From Roseburia sp. (GTDB lineage: Bacteria; Bacillota; Clostridia; Lachnospirales; Lachnospiraceae), in assembly GCA_022771695.1 (NCBI GenBank), contig JALEKJ010000025.1, forward strand, positions 1 through 33,276: a DNA stretch of 33,276 bases, written 5' to 3'. This document shows positions 25,669-33,262 of the stretch, piece after piece. How positions within the stretch are numbered: position 1 is the first letter of the stretch; every line of letters starts with the position of its first letter. Made by a program: the position numbers and the translations under genes. The notes beneath the pieces were generated by a model. The model did no database searches. It was given only the letters and a program-made list of their open reading frames with translations, and was not told where the DNA came from.

Positions 25669-26619
25669 TTACCAGCCTTTTCGTGCAGAAATATTATAAT
25701 TGAGCAATTTCCGCTCATAATTCTTAGGATTAATTTTCCACTGGTATGGCGACGTATTTAAAATCTTTTTGAAATTGCGGTTGAACGTAGATGTCGTCGC
25801 AAATCCAACCTTTTGCGCAACAATATCCATGGAATCATTGGTCTTCTTCATCAGGTCACACGCTTTTTGAACACGCACTAAATTAATATAATCCACCGGC
25901 GACATATTCATGCACGCTTCGAATATCCTTCTAAAATGCGTCTCGCTCATATGACAAACCTGCGCCAGTTCCTCTACGCGGATGGAATGTGTGTATTCCA
26001 TACGAACATAGTCAAGCGCCTCTGCAATCTGCGCCAAACCAGAGTTTTTTCTACCCCGGTTTTCCTGCTCATTTCTGCGCTCATTCTGCTCATTCATCCG
26101 CACTATTTCTGTGACCAGTGCAAACAGAAGTCCCTTTACACTATCCGTATAGTAAGATCGCCTCCCACGCATCTCTTCCATAATCATCTTCACAAGCAAT
26201 GCAATATTACGGTTTTCCCACTCGTGCACAAAAAGCGCCTTGCGGTTAATCTTCTCAAGTATTTCTCTCTGTAAAAGCTCATTATCCGGATACATTTCAT
26301 TAACCATCTGTATCGGATCAAAAAACAGATACTCCCAAAAAGACGGTCCTTCTTTCGCATTACTTATCGTAACATGCGGATAATTGTGTGGTATGATGCT
26401 CACCATTGCAGACTGGTATGGGAGTTTTTCCTCATCAAGGACAAGTTCTCCCGTTCCACTTCTGCACACTCCGATTTCCATCAGATTATGAAAGTGAAGA
26501 TTGACCTCATCATGGCCGTAGTCACGAATCCAGTTCTCCCCCAGGAGCGCCAGCACATATTCATTTTGTGGTATTTCGTAAAAACGGAGTTCGATAGTAT
26601 CTTTCTTCTTTTTTCCCAT
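25669..26619 (-). CDS. AraC-family transcriptional regulator
   Basis: This 316-aa protein has an N-terminal cupin-like sugar-sensing half (VNLHFHNLMEIGVCRSGTGELVLDEE, about 39-64) and a C-terminal pair of helix-turn-helix motifs: IRVEELAQVCHMSETHFRRIFEACMNMSP and MDIVAQKVGFATTSTFNRNFKKILNTSPYQW. Such regulators usually activate the carbohydrate genes beside them. AAGGAAG lies before the ATG. It sits 11 bp after the zinc-ribbon gene in the middle of the galactan locus, ends in a strong terminator, and probably controls the transporter, GH and galKT promoters in response to a galactoside. Confidence 0.92.
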   Translation of the reverse strand: MGKKKKDTIELRFYEIPQNEYVLALLGENWIRDYGHDEVNLHFHNLMEIGVCRSGTGELVLDEEKLPYQSAMVSIIPHNYPHVTISNAKEGPSFWEYLFFDPIQMVNEMYPDNELLQREILEKINRKALFVHEWENRNIALLVKMIMEEMRGRRSYYTDSVKGLLFALVTEIVRMNEQNERRNEQENRGRKNSGLAQIAEALDYVRMEYTHSIRVEELAQVCHMSETHFRRIFEACMNMSPVDYINLVRVQKACDLMKKTNDSMDIVAQKVGFATTSTFNRNFKKILNTSPYQWKINPKNYERKLLNYNISARKGW

Positions 26620-26630
26620 AAAAATCTTCC

Positions 26631-26849
26631 TTAATCGAAGTCAAACTTATCAAATCTTTTTGCCATCGCACGATAGCGGAAACGAATCATCTCGTTTTTC
26701 TCCAGTACATCCTCCTCCGTACCGGTATACTGGCAGCGGAGACAATAGTACTCTCCTTTTTCTTTATCAAAGAACATATCGATGTCTAAGTCACGCATGA
26801 AGCAGGACGGACATCTATAATTTAATTTGCCTTTTCCAGATTGAGCCAT
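26631..26849 (-). CDS. Small zinc-ribbon protein
   Basis: This 72-aa protein has two CxxC knuckles, Cys13-Pro-Ser-Cys16 and Cys36-Leu-Arg-Cys39, 19 residues apart, which form a zinc ribbon. The C-terminal half is charged and helical (EKNEMIRFRYRAMAKRFDKFDFD). AAGGAGG lies 10 nt before the ATG, inside the coding end of the 617-aa protein gene, which it overlaps by 28 bp in another frame. I do not recognise a named family or a function. The overlap and operon position tie it to the unknown enzyme upstream or to the AraC regulator 11 bp downstream. Confidence 0.82.
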   Translation of the reverse strand: MAQSGKGKLNYRCPSCFMRDLDIDMFFDKEKGEYYCLRCQYTGTEEDVLEKNEMIRFRYRAMAKRFDKFDFD

Positions 26850-28675
26850 GTCGCAAATACCTCCTTATCAGCCATCATCTTCTTGTATCCTAATGTGAAC
26901 ATTGGAGAGAATGCATACCCCTCTCTGATGTATCCTTCTGCATCTGCTGCCGTAGCAGTCATAGATACTTTTGTTTCAATCGCCGGAATCACAGCGCTTA
27001 CCTCATCAGCTCCCATAACCGCAGCCTCACGGCACTTGTATTCATAACTGATGGTCTCTGTCTCGCTTCCTTTTGCAGCCTTTAAGGTAATTCCTGTCAT
27101 ATCCTCCGGATATTCGGTCGTTCCGTAGCATGCAACCATATATTCGTTAATTTCAACCTTTGCAGTCGGGTCGCTCATCTCTAAGATTTCACGCTCAATA
27201 CGAATGTTACCGCTTCCCTCCTCAAAGTATTCCTTGGTCTGAAGCTTTACCGTCAGCCCGTCGAATTCGATATCTACCGGATCAAGTGTCAGCACTCTTG
27301 TCACCTTGCCGGAAGCGTCCTTCTCCTCAGAGAAGTGTGCCTTTGTACGGCATAAACAGAGGTCTACTTCCTCGCCGTTATAGCATACTTTCGCGCTTCT
27401 TACGGTACCCTCACCTGCATAGTGTGTGAAGTAACCTGCGCGGTATTTCTCCTGAATCAGGAACGGATAAGATGCATCCTGTACATGCTTCGTGCCGATA
27501 CCGACTTCCCACTTCAATTTTGCCGCATACGGACGAAGGTCAACGATTGCTCCACCCTGATCCATGTTCACACATGCTCTCATGTATGGGTCACAATACC
27601 AGAATACCTGCTTGTCTGAACCGTACAGGATATCTCTCCAAAGAGCACATTCCGGTTCTGTATAGTGCTTCTTTTCACGATAGTAATCAGCGAACTCAGA
27701 CATTGTCATATCAACAAGCTTGCCTTCTTTTTTCAGCTTACCATAGTAAGCGCAACCATCCTCATAGGATTTTAAGAGCAGCTCATAAGGAGCCTCCCAA
27801 CGTCCCATCTTATTCATCCAGCCCGGTCCGACAAACATCATATTATATGCATAGCCGTTGTTGTATTTTGCAAGATCACGATACTGGTCAATCAAGTTGT
27901 AAAGATATGGATACTCCCATGTCTTGGAATCGTAAATCATACCACGCAATACGTTCTGCGGATGTGTTCCGAAGTTAGAGCCATTTCCGTCATAGCATGC
28001 AATCAGGTCACGTGACAGATGTGGAATTGCAACAATTCCGCTGTCTTCTGCCTCATTTGCTGCCGGTGCATGGGTATTCTGTTTAGAAGGAATCCACGGC
28101 GCCCATGGGCCTCCATCAAACAATGTGTACCAGGAATTGTTACAGGTATGGTAAGCTTTTGGTCCTTCCTCCCAGCAGGTAGCAACGGCGCATTTCACCA
28201 TTGGATATTTCTCTTTAATATAGTTGGTGAGTTCTGCATCCATGTAGTAAGAGCCGGTAGACTCCGGGTAGAATCCAAATCTCTCATGGAATTTTTCAAA
28301 TACATCATTTACAATTTCCTTTTTATCTTCCATAGAGAACATCCAGATACAAAAATCCTTGGTGTTGTATTTCTCACGGAACTCTTTACATGGAAGTCCA
28401 AGCAGAGACAACGCGATTTCATCGCCGTATTTCTCATGATGCTCTTTTGCAAGTGCTACCGCCTCGTCGTTAAATAGGCTGGCATAGGTCATCTGAATCG
28501 TTACTTTTAAACCATTCTTGTGCGCGGCCTCCTGCTGTGTCTTAAAGATATCCAAAGATTCTGTCAAAAGTGCCTTTCTTCCGATATCCTCGGTCTTTCC
28601 ATGACCGGTTACTTTTTCTGCATATTCCGGAACCATCTCCGGTCTATGTATCAGATTCAATACAAATTGATCCAT
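26822..28675 (-). CDS. Uncharacterised 617-aa protein, possible new carbohydrate-active enzyme
   Basis: I cannot assign a characterised family. No signal peptide or membrane segment is seen, so it should be cytoplasmic. Residues 1-~360 alternate strands and helices in the way of a TIM-barrel or deacetylase-like (beta/alpha) barrel; conserved-looking acidic or aromatic sites are ESTGSYYMDAE (138-148), ATCWEEGP (165-172), DGGPWAPWIP (187-196), HLSRDLIACYDG (219-230) and GPGWMNKMGRWE (283-294). Residues ~400-617 are beta-rich. It faintly recalls the structure-known but functionally unknown DUF3863/DUF3864 family of Bacteroidetes; I am not sure of that. GGAG lies 7 nt before ATG 28675; an earlier in-frame ATG has no such site. 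It follows the permease genes and overlaps the zinc-ribbon gene. Context suggests action on an imported galactoside. Confidence 0.85.
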   Translation of the reverse strand: MDQFVLNLIHRPEMVPEYAEKVTGHGKTEDIGRKALLTESLDIFKTQQEAAHKNGLKVTIQMTYASLFNDEAVALAKEHHEKYGDEIALSLLGLPCKEFREKYNTKDFCIWMFSMEDKKEIVNDVFEKFHERFGFYPESTGSYYMDAELTNYIKEKYPMVKCAVATCWEEGPKAYHTCNNSWYTLFDGGPWAPWIPSKQNTHAPAANEAEDSGIVAIPHLSRDLIACYDGNGSNFGTHPQNVLRGMIYDSKTWEYPYLYNLIDQYRDLAKYNNGYAYNMMFVGPGWMNKMGRWEAPYELLLKSYEDGCAYYGKLKKEGKLVDMTMSEFADYYREKKHYTEPECALWRDILYGSDKQVFWYCDPYMRACVNMDQGGAIVDLRPYAAKLKWEVGIGTKHVQDASYPFLIQEKYRAGYFTHYAGEGTVRSAKVCYNGEEVDLCLCRTKAHFSEEKDASGKVTRVLTLDPVDIEFDGLTVKLQTKEYFEEGSGNIRIEREILEMSDPTAKVEINEYMVACYGTTEYPEDMTGITLKAAKGSETETISYEYKCREAAVMGADEVSAVIPAIETKVSMTATAADAEGYIREGYAFSPMFTLGYKKMMADKEVFATWLNLEKAN

Positions 28676-28750
28676 GTTATCTCTCCTCTGTTTTTTTACT
28701 TTCATATATGTGGAAGAATACTGCTTTTGTACTCTTCTAATGCAAGATTA

Positions 28751-28799
28751 GAAACACTTAGGCGATGCGCCCTCTGGCGCGACGTCTACCTAGTGTTTC
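28751..28799 (-). other. Intercistronic hairpin between permease and 617-aa protein genes
   Basis: GAAACACTTAGG (28751-28762) pairs with CCTAGTGTTTC (28789-28799) with one bulge, and an inner GCGCC/GGCGC stem (28767-28771 with 28776-28780) closes a CCTCT loop. No long T-run follows in the minus direction. It may protect the transporter mRNA 3' end or lower downstream expression. Confidence 0.65.
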
Positions 28800-28809
28800 T
28801 TCTTGCTAT

Positions 28810-29658
28810 TTAACCCTTCACAGAACCACCTGTGATACCCTCTACATAGAATTTCTGCATGATGATGAACAGAATACCGATTGGAATACCAACCAATACA
28901 CCGCCTGCGCAGAATCTCGAGAAGTAGTTCGGAAGCAACTGACGTTGCAGCATATTATAAAGTCCGATTGCCACAGTCCAGTCCGTAGAAATACCGGAAT
29001 TTAAAATAATTCTCGCAAATACGAAATCCGTCCACGGTACCAGGAAGGAACTGATTACTGTATACACAATAATCGGCTTTGACAGCGGAAGTACAATCGT
29101 AAAGAAAGTTCTCGCCTCCGATGCCCCCTCAAGGTAGGCTGCCTCACGCAAAGAGTTCGGAATTGTGTCAAAGAAGCCCTTTGCCACCAGATAACCAAGT
29201 CCCGCACCGCCGGAATACACCAGAATCATACCGATATGACTGTTGGTCAGGTTTATTGACTTTAGAATAAAGTAAATCGCAATCATGGATAAAAAGCCCG
29301 GGAACAGTTGCAGCATAACTGCAATGTTCATCAATGCTTTTCTTCCCTTAAAGCACATACAGCTCATCGCATAACTGACCATCAATACAAAAGAGGTAGA
29401 AATCAGGCATACGAAAATTGCAATAATTAATGTATTCTTAAACCAAACCGGGAACTGTGCTACGGAATCCGGCTCAAAGAGGATTCGCGTATAGTTATGA
29501 AGTGTCCAGTTTTCCGGGAAGAAACGACTGGTATTCATTCCATCGTAGCCGCTGAAAGAGGTTACAACCAGCCATATAATCGGCACAAGCCATATAACGG
29601 CAAGCACGGTCAACACTACATGTAATAATACAGAACTAATAATTTTCTTCTTACCCAT
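28810..29658 (-). CDS. Carbohydrate ABC transporter permease, MalG/GanQ-type
   Basis: This 282-aa inner-membrane permease has six hydrophobic helices and the cytoplasmic ATPase-contact EAA loop LREAAYLEGASEARTFFTIVLPLSKP (about 177-202). It belongs to the CUT1 family (MalG, GanQ). The start codon shares its A with the stop of the upstream permease (TAATG), with AGGAGG about 13 nt before it, so the two are translationally coupled. Together with the MalF-type permease and lipoprotein it should import oligosaccharides; the neighbouring GH53 and GH2 enzymes point to galacto-oligosaccharides. Confidence 0.93.
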   Translation of the reverse strand: MGKKKIISSVLLHVVLTVLAVIWLVPIIWLVVTSFSGYDGMNTSRFFPENWTLHNYTRILFEPDSVAQFPVWFKNTLIIAIFVCLISTSFVLMVSYAMSCMCFKGRKALMNIAVMLQLFPGFLSMIAIYFILKSINLTNSHIGMILVYSGGAGLGYLVAKGFFDTIPNSLREAAYLEGASEARTFFTIVLPLSKPIIVYTVISSFLVPWTDFVFARIILNSGISTDWTVAIGLYNMLQRQLLPNYFSRFCAGGVLVGIPIGILFIIMQKFYVEGITGGSVKG

Positions 29659-31109
29659 TATCTGAATGTCTCCTCCTTATCTCCCTTAATCAAGAAGTTA
29701 AAGGCAAATAATGTGATTATCGCACATACGATAAATACACAGATACCGATAACCGCAGCCATCTTATAGTTGTACTGTTCACTTGTCAGTCGGTAAAGCC
29801 ATGTTACCAGAAGGTCAATTTCCTTACCCCAGGAAGCCGCCAGTTTCTGGTCTGTCGTGACATATACGTCCTGTGTTAACAGGTAGATGACATTAAAGTT
29901 GTTGATATTTGCAGTAAACTGTGTTACCAGGTATGGTCCCGTAATAAAGAACATATACGGCATTGTAATTTTTCGGAAAATCTGGAATGCGTTCGCGCCA
30001 TCAATTCTGGCGCTCTCTTTTAACTCCTCCGGAATATTCATAAGAACACCGGTTGCAATCAGCATCAGGTATGGCACACCGACCCAAATATTGATGACAA
30101 TAATTGTAATTTTCGCCCAGGTCGGATCTGTAAGGAATGGGATGTAATTCGTCGAAATCCAACCCCAATCCTTAAAAAGGTCTGTAAGTCCTATGCTCGC
30201 GCAGAACGTATTGGCGAGACCGTTATTTGCAAAAAAGTTACGCATCAGCAGTAAGGTTACGAACTGAGGAATGGAGATTGCTGCTACAAAAAGCGTTCTC
30301 CACATCTTTTTCAGTTTTGTCTGTTTGTTGTTAATTAACAATGCAAGAATGATTCCGCCAAAGTATGTCGTAAATGTCGCAAATACTGCCCAGGTAAGTG
30401 TCCATCCAAGTACCTTCCAGAAAGTATATCCGAAGGTTGATGTAATTGTCGTTGTAAAAAGACTTTTGAAGTTTGTAAGTCCTGTCCATGTAAATAACGC
30501 ATTTGGCGGCATATGATTCTGGTCATAGTTCGTAAATGCCACGCAAATCATAACGATTAGCGGCATGATGTTAAAAATAACAACACCTGCTATCGGAAGT
30601 GCCAATAATGTAAAATGGAACTTCTCATTCAGCATAGACACCATGTCTTCTTTGAATGTATTAATATGTTTTCCTGCTTCCGCACTCTGCTGCAGACGGT
30701 ATGTGTTTCTAACATTTGCCATCCACAGAATGACTGCTACCACAAGAAAGCTCAAGCTGATAACTCCAAATAGCAGAATCAACAGCGAATTATCATAGTC
30801 ATTCACCTCGTTTTTCATGGTTGCCGGGTTATAAACCATCGCCCGCTCCACCGTACCGAGGGTACTAAATTTTCCAATATATGGAATTCCAATCAATGCG
30901 GTATATAAAATCACTCCGATTTCCAACAATGTCACAAGGAAACCTTTTATTATCTGTTTTCTTCTCCAATATCCGGCTCCCGCTACAATCAGGGATGCCT
31001 TGACTGCCCAGTCACCTTTGCTGACAGCCTCGCCAAATTCTTTTAAGAATGTACCGATTGCACCAAAGAAAACTGCCACCGGACTCTTCTCTTTCTTTTC
31101 TTTACCCAT
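29658..31109 (-). CDS. Carbohydrate ABC transporter permease, MalF/GanP-type
   Basis: This 483-aa CUT1 permease carries about eight hydrophobic segments: an N-terminal extra part (residues 1-~170 with helices near 55-80 and 105-130) as in MalF and GanP, then the permease core. The EAA loop is EELKESARIDGANAFQIFRKITMPYM. The large first half explains the length beyond the ~300 aa of minimal permeases. The start is uncertain: ATG at 31109 (MGKEKKEK) is used, but an ATG at 31121 and a GTG at 31139 are in frame and no ribosome site is decisive. It pairs with the MalG-type permease, which overlaps its stop. No ATPase gene is in the locus. Confidence 0.9.
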   Translation of the reverse strand: MGKEKKEKSPVAVFFGAIGTFLKEFGEAVSKGDWAVKASLIVAGAGYWRRKQIIKGFLVTLLEIGVILYTALIGIPYIGKFSTLGTVERAMVYNPATMKNEVNDYDNSLLILLFGVISLSFLVVAVILWMANVRNTYRLQQSAEAGKHINTFKEDMVSMLNEKFHFTLLALPIAGVVIFNIMPLIVMICVAFTNYDQNHMPPNALFTWTGLTNFKSLFTTTITSTFGYTFWKVLGWTLTWAVFATFTTYFGGIILALLINNKQTKLKKMWRTLFVAAISIPQFVTLLLMRNFFANNGLANTFCASIGLTDLFKDWGWISTNYIPFLTDPTWAKITIIVINIWVGVPYLMLIATGVLMNIPEELKESARIDGANAFQIFRKITMPYMFFITGPYLVTQFTANINNFNVIYLLTQDVYVTTDQKLAASWGKEIDLLVTWLYRLTSEQYNYKMAAVIGICVFIVCAIITLFAFNFLIKGDKEETFR

Positions 31110-31153
31110 GCAAGCACCCATGCCTTTCCATATCTGCACCTTAACTCACGAAA

Positions 31154-31190
31154 AGACCCACTCCGTATTAAGCCTGCCGTATGTGGGTCT
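31154..31190 (-). terminator. Partial terminator/attenuator between binding protein and permease genes
   Basis: AGACCCAC (31154-31161) and GTGGGTCT (31183-31190) form a perfect 8-bp stem with a 21-nt loop; on the minus strand TTTTCG follows. Such weak terminators after binding-protein genes commonly leave the lipoprotein mRNA more abundant than permease mRNA. Confidence 0.65.
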
Positions 31191-31225
31191 CTTCTGAATT
31201 TATTTTTGATTTGCTTGTATTGCCA

Positions 31226-32491
31226 TTACTCTGTAGGCTGTCCTACTGCTGCTACAAGGTTATCTAACAATGTCTGTAAATCAGTTCCTTCCGGATTTCC
31301 CTGTGCCATAATCTCACCAAAGGTCTTTGTCGGCTCCCAGTATCCGCCGCCAACTACCTGAACAACACCGTTTGTACCGTTCTGCATGGTTACTGCTACA
31401 AGTGCTACGTTCTCCTGTACTTCCGGAGCTTCGCCTGCTGCAATGTTAGAAGGTCCAATCTGTCTCTGTGAGAAACGCTCTTTCTGGCTCTCCTCGTTGG
31501 TCAAGAACTTCGCTAATTCCATAGCCCAACCAACCTGTGCAGAGTTTGCATTCACACCAATCATCTTATAACCTGCTGCGGAACCCATCGGAACCTGCTC
31601 ACCGGCGCATGTATAGGTAGGAAGTGCAGTTGCTGCATATCCATCGCCAAAAGCTTCCTGAACTGCTGCTGCATCCCATGTACCGGAAATGATTGCGCCT
31701 AACTCACCGCCTGCAATCTGGTTACTTGTATCACCGTCTGTAATAGGAAGGAAAGCAGCGTTGCCTGCGATATCAAGCATTGCCTGTGCAACATCCGTTC
31801 CTGCGATTCCGTCTGCTGATGTTCCGTTCCAGTCCATACTTGTGCTTCCGTCTTCATTCAAAGCAGTTGTAAACCCTGCGCCATAGAAGAAACCTGCATT
31901 ATACCAACCGGATGCCATTACCATACCAGCCTTCTTACCGGCTGCTGCACAATCTGCAAGAATTGCATCCCAGTTTGAAGGATCTGTAACAACTGTGCTA
32001 TCATAGAATAAGAAGTATCCGTTATCAGCAGACATTGGATATGCATATAAAGTTCCATCAACGGTAGCTGCATCCACAGAACCTGCTACGTTTTCAGAAG
32101 AAATAGTATCCACATCCTGAACTGGCTGTAAAACACCTGCGTTTACGAGGTCTGTAATCTGATCGCTTGCAAATGCGAATACATCTGCTGCTGCTTCCGG
32201 GTCAACTAAAATATCATCTTTTGCTTTTGCTTCAGACTCAACACCGATTGTGATATCGAAAGTCTGATCCGGGTTTGCAGCCTTGAAATTTTCAACCAAC
32301 TCAGCCGTTAATGTCTGATCTTCCTCTGCTGCCCATACAGTCAATGCGATTGTCTCGCCGCTTGCTGCCGGTGCTGCTGCCTCTTCCGTTCCTGCCGGTG
32401 CTGCTGCGCCTTCATCTTTGCTTCCGCATCCTGTAACCATGGTAGCTACCATGCTCACACATAACAATGCGCTCAAAACTTTTTTCTTCAT
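31226..32491 (-). CDS. Extracellular sugar-binding lipoprotein, MalE/GanS-type
   Basis: This 421-aa solute-binding protein starts with a lipoprotein signal peptide (MKKKVLSALLCVSMVATMVTGC), whose lipid-attachment cysteine is Cys22. An Ala/Glu/Gly-rich linker (about 25-48) leads to the binding domain (IALTVWAAEEDQTLTAELVENFKAANP), typical of family 1 (maltose/galactan-type) proteins. DVFAFASDQITDLVNAGVLQPV and NGYFLFYDSTVV are also usual for this group. GGGAGG lies upstream of the ATG. It is the first gene of the transporter operon with a near-consensus promoter. By operon context it should bind beta-galactosides, galactan fragments or related plant/host glycans. Confidence 0.93.
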   Translation of the reverse strand: MKKKVLSALLCVSMVATMVTGCGSKDEGAAAPAGTEEAAAPAASGETIALTVWAAEEDQTLTAELVENFKAANPDQTFDITIGVESEAKAKDDILVDPEAAADVFAFASDQITDLVNAGVLQPVQDVDTISSENVAGSVDAATVDGTLYAYPMSADNGYFLFYDSTVVTDPSNWDAILADCAAAGKKAGMVMASGWYNAGFFYGAGFTTALNEDGSTSMDWNGTSADGIAGTDVAQAMLDIAGNAAFLPITDGDTSNQIAGGELGAIISGTWDAAAVQEAFGDGYAATALPTYTCAGEQVPMGSAAGYKMIGVNANSAQVGWAMELAKFLTNEESQKERFSQRQIGPSNIAAGEAPEVQENVALVAVTMQNGTNGVVQVVGGGYWEPTKTFGEIMAQGNPEGTDLQTLLDNLVAAVGQPTE

Positions 32492-32535
32492 TTTGAAAAT
32501 CCTCCCTTTTAAATCTCTTTTCGAGCTATTCTACC

Positions 32536-32554
32536 TTGCGCATCGTTTGCGCAA
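32536..32554. promoter_or_regulatory. TTGCGCA pair in the binding-protein leader, candidate operator
   Basis: TTGCGCA (32536-32542) and TGCGCAA (32548-32554) form a perfect 7-bp inverted repeat just downstream of the likely transcription start; TTGCGCA also repeats directly with an 11-bp period. The related palindrome TTTGCGCAAA is at 32801-32810. They may be repressor or activator sites. Confidence 0.45.
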
Positions 32555-32573
32555 TCGGTTGCTCTATGGTTAT

Positions 32574-32602
32574 ATTATATCTATCACATTCTTTTGCGTC
32601 AA
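32574..32602 (-). promoter_or_regulatory. Promoter of the transporter operon
   Basis: On the minus strand TTGACG (32597-32602) and TATAAT (32574-32579) are separated by exactly 17 nt, about 83 bp before the binding-protein ATG. This is the strongest promoter match in the window and suits a highly expressed binding protein. Confidence 0.85.
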
Positions 32603-32914
32603 TGTGTATAATTTATAATAAATTCAAACATTTTTTAGCACAAATGCACAATTTCAATTTTGTAAATATATGGTTCATCTTCCTTTTTTCGCCTTTTGAA
32701 CAACCGTTAAACCTTTAAAATTTACGCATTTTCGCCTATTTTACCTTCAAAAATGTTCTTATATCGCCTCAAAAATGCGTTTCACGACTGCTGTTCTGTT
32801 TTTGCGCAAATTCCGGTTTGTAGGGGAGAAATATTGTTGTTTACAGTGATATGATTTATGTGTAAATAGTTACTGTGTAAATAGTTTCATAAAATATACG
32901 GTATAAAAATAACG
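32603..32914. other. AT-rich gene-free stretch upstream of the transporter promoter
   Basis: No gene is supported. It holds an inverted repeat ACGCATTTT (32724-32732) / AAAATGCGT (32772-32780), the palindrome TTTGCGCAAA (32801-32810) and a 13-bp direct repeat TGTGTAAATAGTT (32859-32871 and 32874-32886). These may be sites for the AraC protein or for upstream elements, but no shared motif with galK is clear. Confidence 0.4.
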
Positions 32915-32991
32915 ATATTTTCGCCTACAAGCCTCCATTGTCTAAAAACTGGCGGCAACACCAGACGATGTAGGCTTGTAGGTGAGAATAT
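32915..32991. repeat. 77-bp palindromic hairpin
   Basis: The outer 20 bp at each end (32915-32934 and 32972-32991) are inverted with 18 of 20 matches, including a perfect CCTACAAGCCT/AGGCTTGTAGG core. An inner CAT-GTCT part continues the pairing. It may be a small mobile palindrome, or an RNA hairpin or protein site. Confidence 0.65.
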
Positions 32992-33044
32992 CTATTCCAT
33001 AACGCGGAAGAGAATTTCTGTCGCGGTCAAAGTTCCGAAAAAGA

Positions 33045-33262
33045 GACGGCTGCCTGCTGCTTGAGGTGATTTGCGCAGGGTATTAGAAATTCTTATGTTC
33101 TGCTGTAAAAGCAGCAACGCCCGGACAGGACGTCAGGGCGAGGAGCACCCGCGGCATGGATGCCGCGTGTACTCCGGTTGCGTCAGCTTGTAATAACTGT
33201 TCGCAGAACATTAGAATTCCTTATGCCCGAAGCACTTAAACCTCAAGCAGCAGGCAGCCGTC
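33045..33262. repeat. ~218-bp structured palindromic element (MITE-like or structured RNA)
   Basis: Perfect 23-bp terminal inverted repeats (33045-33067, starting GACGGCTGCC and ending TTGAGGT; and 33240-33262) enclose a second inverted pair of 26 bp (33078-33103 with 33203-33228, 22 matches). Inside, GCAAC (33114-33118) can pair with GTTGC (33177-33181) around two further hairpins: CGCCC/GGGCG with GAC/GTC (33118-33140) and GGAG/CTCC with the perfect CGCGGCAT/ATGCCGCG stem (33142-33175). Similarity continues a few bases outside the repeats. Only ~14 bp lie beyond it, so its surroundings on the right are unseen. Orientation, transcription and copy number cannot be judged here. Confidence 0.8.

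Noticed and set aside
25568-25669. 34-residue N-terminal extension of the GH2 enzyme
   Set aside because: It would begin in the araC terminator hairpin; MNKFEV at 25567 is the usual type of LacZ start.
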